Below, piece after piece: positions 62,522-64,000 of a stretch of 64,000 bases of DNA (its first letter is position 1; the number at the start of each line of letters is the position of its first letter). Made by a program: the position numbers and the translations under genes. The notes under the pieces are model-generated. The model worked only from the letters and a program-made list of their open reading frames with translations, made no database searches and had not been told where the DNA came from. The stretch comes from Paeniglutamicibacter antarcticus (GTDB taxonomy: Bacteria; Actinomycetota; Actinomycetes; Actinomycetales; Micrococcaceae): assembly GCF_900010755.1 (NCBI RefSeq), contig NZ_CZJT01000109.1, forward strand, positions 62,001-126,000, written 5' to 3'.

Positions 62522-62700
62522 TTTCGGTTCTCTCCGTGCCGGGGTTTGCACGAACCGAGGCCCGCGACGATTTCCACACACCCTACGCGAGCGATCCCGG
62601 CTTTCCCACGGCAACGGCACGTTTACCGGTTATTTTTCGGCATTCGGCCATGTGAAAGCCGGGTCCACCAACGAAGGAGCGACCCACGGGAGCCAAAATC

Positions 62701-64000
62701 CTAGACGTTTTCCCGCAGTACGTTCTTTTGCACCTTGCCCGTGGAAGTGCGGGGCAAATCCTGTGGGAAGTGAATCGTTTTGGGGACCTTGAAGCCCGCC
62801 AGTTGGGTGCGGGCATGCGCTGCCAGGGTCTTCGAGTCCAGGGTGGACCCGCTGGCTCGGATCACGTAGGCGACGGGGGTTTCGCCCCATTTTTCGTCAG
62901 GGACGCCGATGACAGCGACATCGAGGACTTCCGGGTGGCTGGCCAAAGCCTGCTCAACTTCGATGGTCGAGATGTTCTCACCGCCGGAAATGATGATGTC
63001 CTTGGCCCTGTCCTTGAGCTGGATGTAGCCATCGGGGTGCATGACACCCAGGTCCCCGGTGTGGAACCAGCCGCCGGAGAAGGCCGCTTCGGTGGCTGCG
63101 TCATCCTTGTAATAACCGATCATGACGTTGTTGCCACGTAGCACGATCTCACCCATGGTCACCCCGTCTGCGGGGACATCGTTCATGTCCATGTCCACGA
63201 TGCGCGCGGATTCGGCCTGCACCATGCCAACACCCTGGCGGGAGACCCTTTCGGCGCGTGCGTCGTCGTCAAGTCCGTCCCAGGAGTCCTGGTATTCGCA
63301 GATCGTGAACGGGCCGTACACCTCGGTCAAGCCGTAGACATGAACCACGTCGATGCCGAGCTTCTGCAGTTTGCGGATGATGGCCGGGGATGGCGGCGCA
63401 CCGGCAGTGGTGATCTTGATGCTCGACTCCAGTGCGTGGGCCTGCGGTGCGTCGGCGATGATGGAGCAGACCGTCGGCGCCCCGCAGAGGTGGGTGACGC
63501 CGAGGCCGTCGATGGCTTCCCACACGGGCTCCTCGCGCACGGCGCGCAGGCACAGGTGGGTGCCGCCGGCCGCCGTGACTGCCCAGGGGGTGCACCAGCC
63601 GTTGCAGTGGAACATCGGCAGGGTCCACAGGTAACGGGTGCGTGCGTCGAAGCCCTGATGGAAGGTCTCACCCAGGGAGTTCAGGTAGCTGCCACGGTGG
63701 GAGTAGAGCACGCCCTTGGGTTTTCCGGTGGTGCCGGACGTGTAGTTCAGCGCGATCGGTGCACACTCGTCGGCGATCGCATAAGGCAGGTCGGGTCCGG
63801 CCCCCAGGGCAATAAAGTCGGCGTAGGTGCCGTCGACGACAACGTCCGGGCGTGTGCCACCGAATTCAGTGTCGGTGATTTCAATGACCGCTTCGAGGGT
63901 GGGTACCTCTGTACGCAATGTTGCGGTTGTGGCCAGCAGCTCGGTGTCGGCAAAGAGCATCTTCGCTTCGGAATGTTCCATGATGTAGGCCAGTTCGCGG
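62701..64000 (-). CDS. acyl-CoA ligase (AMP-dependent synthetase), 5' end outside the window
   Basis: 433 codons are visible and the frame stays open to the right edge, so the N-terminal third is missing. ALNYTSGTTGKPKGVLYSHR is the AMP-binding P-loop, YGLTEVYGP the A5 motif, WFHTGDLGVMHPDGYIQLKDR the A7/A8 region with the hinge Asp, and PRTSTGKVQKNVLRE the A10 Lys. Closest in style to medium/long-chain fatty-acid-CoA ligases of the propionate-CoA ligase-like group. It activates a carboxylic acid through an adenylate; chain length is not readable. Confidence 0.93.
   Translation of the reverse strand, partial: RELAYIMEHSEAKMLFADTELLATTATLRTEVPTLEAVIEITDTEFGGTRPDVVVDGTYADFIALGAGPDLPYAIADECAPIALNYTSGTTGKPKGVLYSHRGSYLNSLGETFHQGFDARTRYLWTLPMFHCNGWCTPWAVTAAGGTHLCLRAVREEPVWEAIDGLGVTHLCGAPTVCSIIADAPQAHALESSIKITTAGAPPSPAIIRKLQKLGIDVVHVYGLTEVYGPFTICEYQDSWDGLDDDARAERVSRQGVGMVQAESARIVDMDMNDVPADGVTMGEIVLRGNNVMIGYYKDDAATEAAFSGGWFHTGDLGVMHPDGYIQLKDRAKDIIISGGENISTIEVEQALASHPEVLDVAVIGVPDEKWGETPVAYVIRASGSTLDSKTLAAHARTQLAGFKVPKTIHFPQDLPRTSTGKVQKNVLRENV

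Noticed and set aside
62522..62700. Possible c-di-AMP (ydaO) riboswitch before the SH3-domain gene
   Set aside because: On the minus strand CCGAATGCCG...TAACCGGTAAACG recalls part of the motif, but the GGGGACCC half is absent and the space is too short before the neighbouring gene. A covariance search with RF00379 would settle it.

Overview
The window is about 64 kb of high-GC DNA (roughly 60-65% G+C by eye) with dense, short-spaced genes on both strands. Gene content and protein style point to a Gram-positive actinobacterium, most likely Micrococcaceae (Arthrobacter / Paeniglutamicibacter / Glutamicibacter type). Pointers are the Lhr-Nei2 neighbours, DUF6318 lipoprotein, DUF6297 permease, DUF4916 NUDIX protein, an orphan PhoB-type winged-helix regulator and many start codons sitting 6-7 nt after a TANNNT box, as in actinobacterial leaderless mRNAs. 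No rRNA, CRISPR array, intact insertion sequence or prophage was seen; one tRNA-Ser(CGA) is present. The genus is an inference.

Layout. 1-3.4 kb: an ABC-exporter membrane protein (runs off the left edge) translationally coupled to an uncharacterised two-domain P-loop NTPase, then an EamA exporter with a LysR remnant facing away from it. 3.5-8 kb: SixA-like phosphatase, an orphan winged-helix regulator, a 580-bp control region and a response regulator/histidine kinase pair. 8-11.5 kb: GNAT, upp, tadA, a frameshifted AlkZ/YcaQ-like gene and tRNA-Ser. 11.5-13.8 kb: a lower-GC stretch with a DHFR-like protein, a PKD-type exported protein and a DUF6318 lipoprotein. 13.9-27.7 kb: NmrA-like reductase, PAP2 phosphatase, rlmH, the 1699-residue helicase lhr, nei2, an RluA-type pseudouridine synthase, and a DedA protein paired with a large coiled-coil membrane protein. 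27.8-37.6 kb: metabolic enzymes (SDR, glutamine amidotransferase, YdeI, VOC, old yellow enzyme), an MHS transporter/M20 amidohydrolase operon with a divergent double-domain Lrp regulator, and a WYL regulator/hydrolase pair. 37.8-50.6 kb: drug exporter, NUDIX, FUSC, tgt, MFS, an ABC ATPase/DUF6297 permease pair, the queuosine-precursor transporter, TetR and pdxK. 50.9-64 kb: secreted subtilase, beta-lactamase-like hydrolase, NagZ-like lipoprotein, umuDC, ccdA with a DsbA-like protein, an SH3-domain exported protein and a partial acyl-CoA ligase.

Functional themes are nucleic-acid maintenance (lhr, nei2, umuDC, AlkZ-like remnant), RNA modification (tadA, rlmH, RluA family, tgt plus its precursor transporter), cell-envelope and exported proteins (subtilase, SH3 protein, GH3, PAP2, CcdA/DsbA) and small-molecule export. 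Oddities worth following are the P-loop/ABC-exporter operon, a UmuD whose catalytic lysine position is arginine, the DedA-linked coiled-coil membrane protein, two decayed genes, three convergent gene pairs that share a CTAG/TTAG double stop, and the window-wide leaderless-promoter signature.
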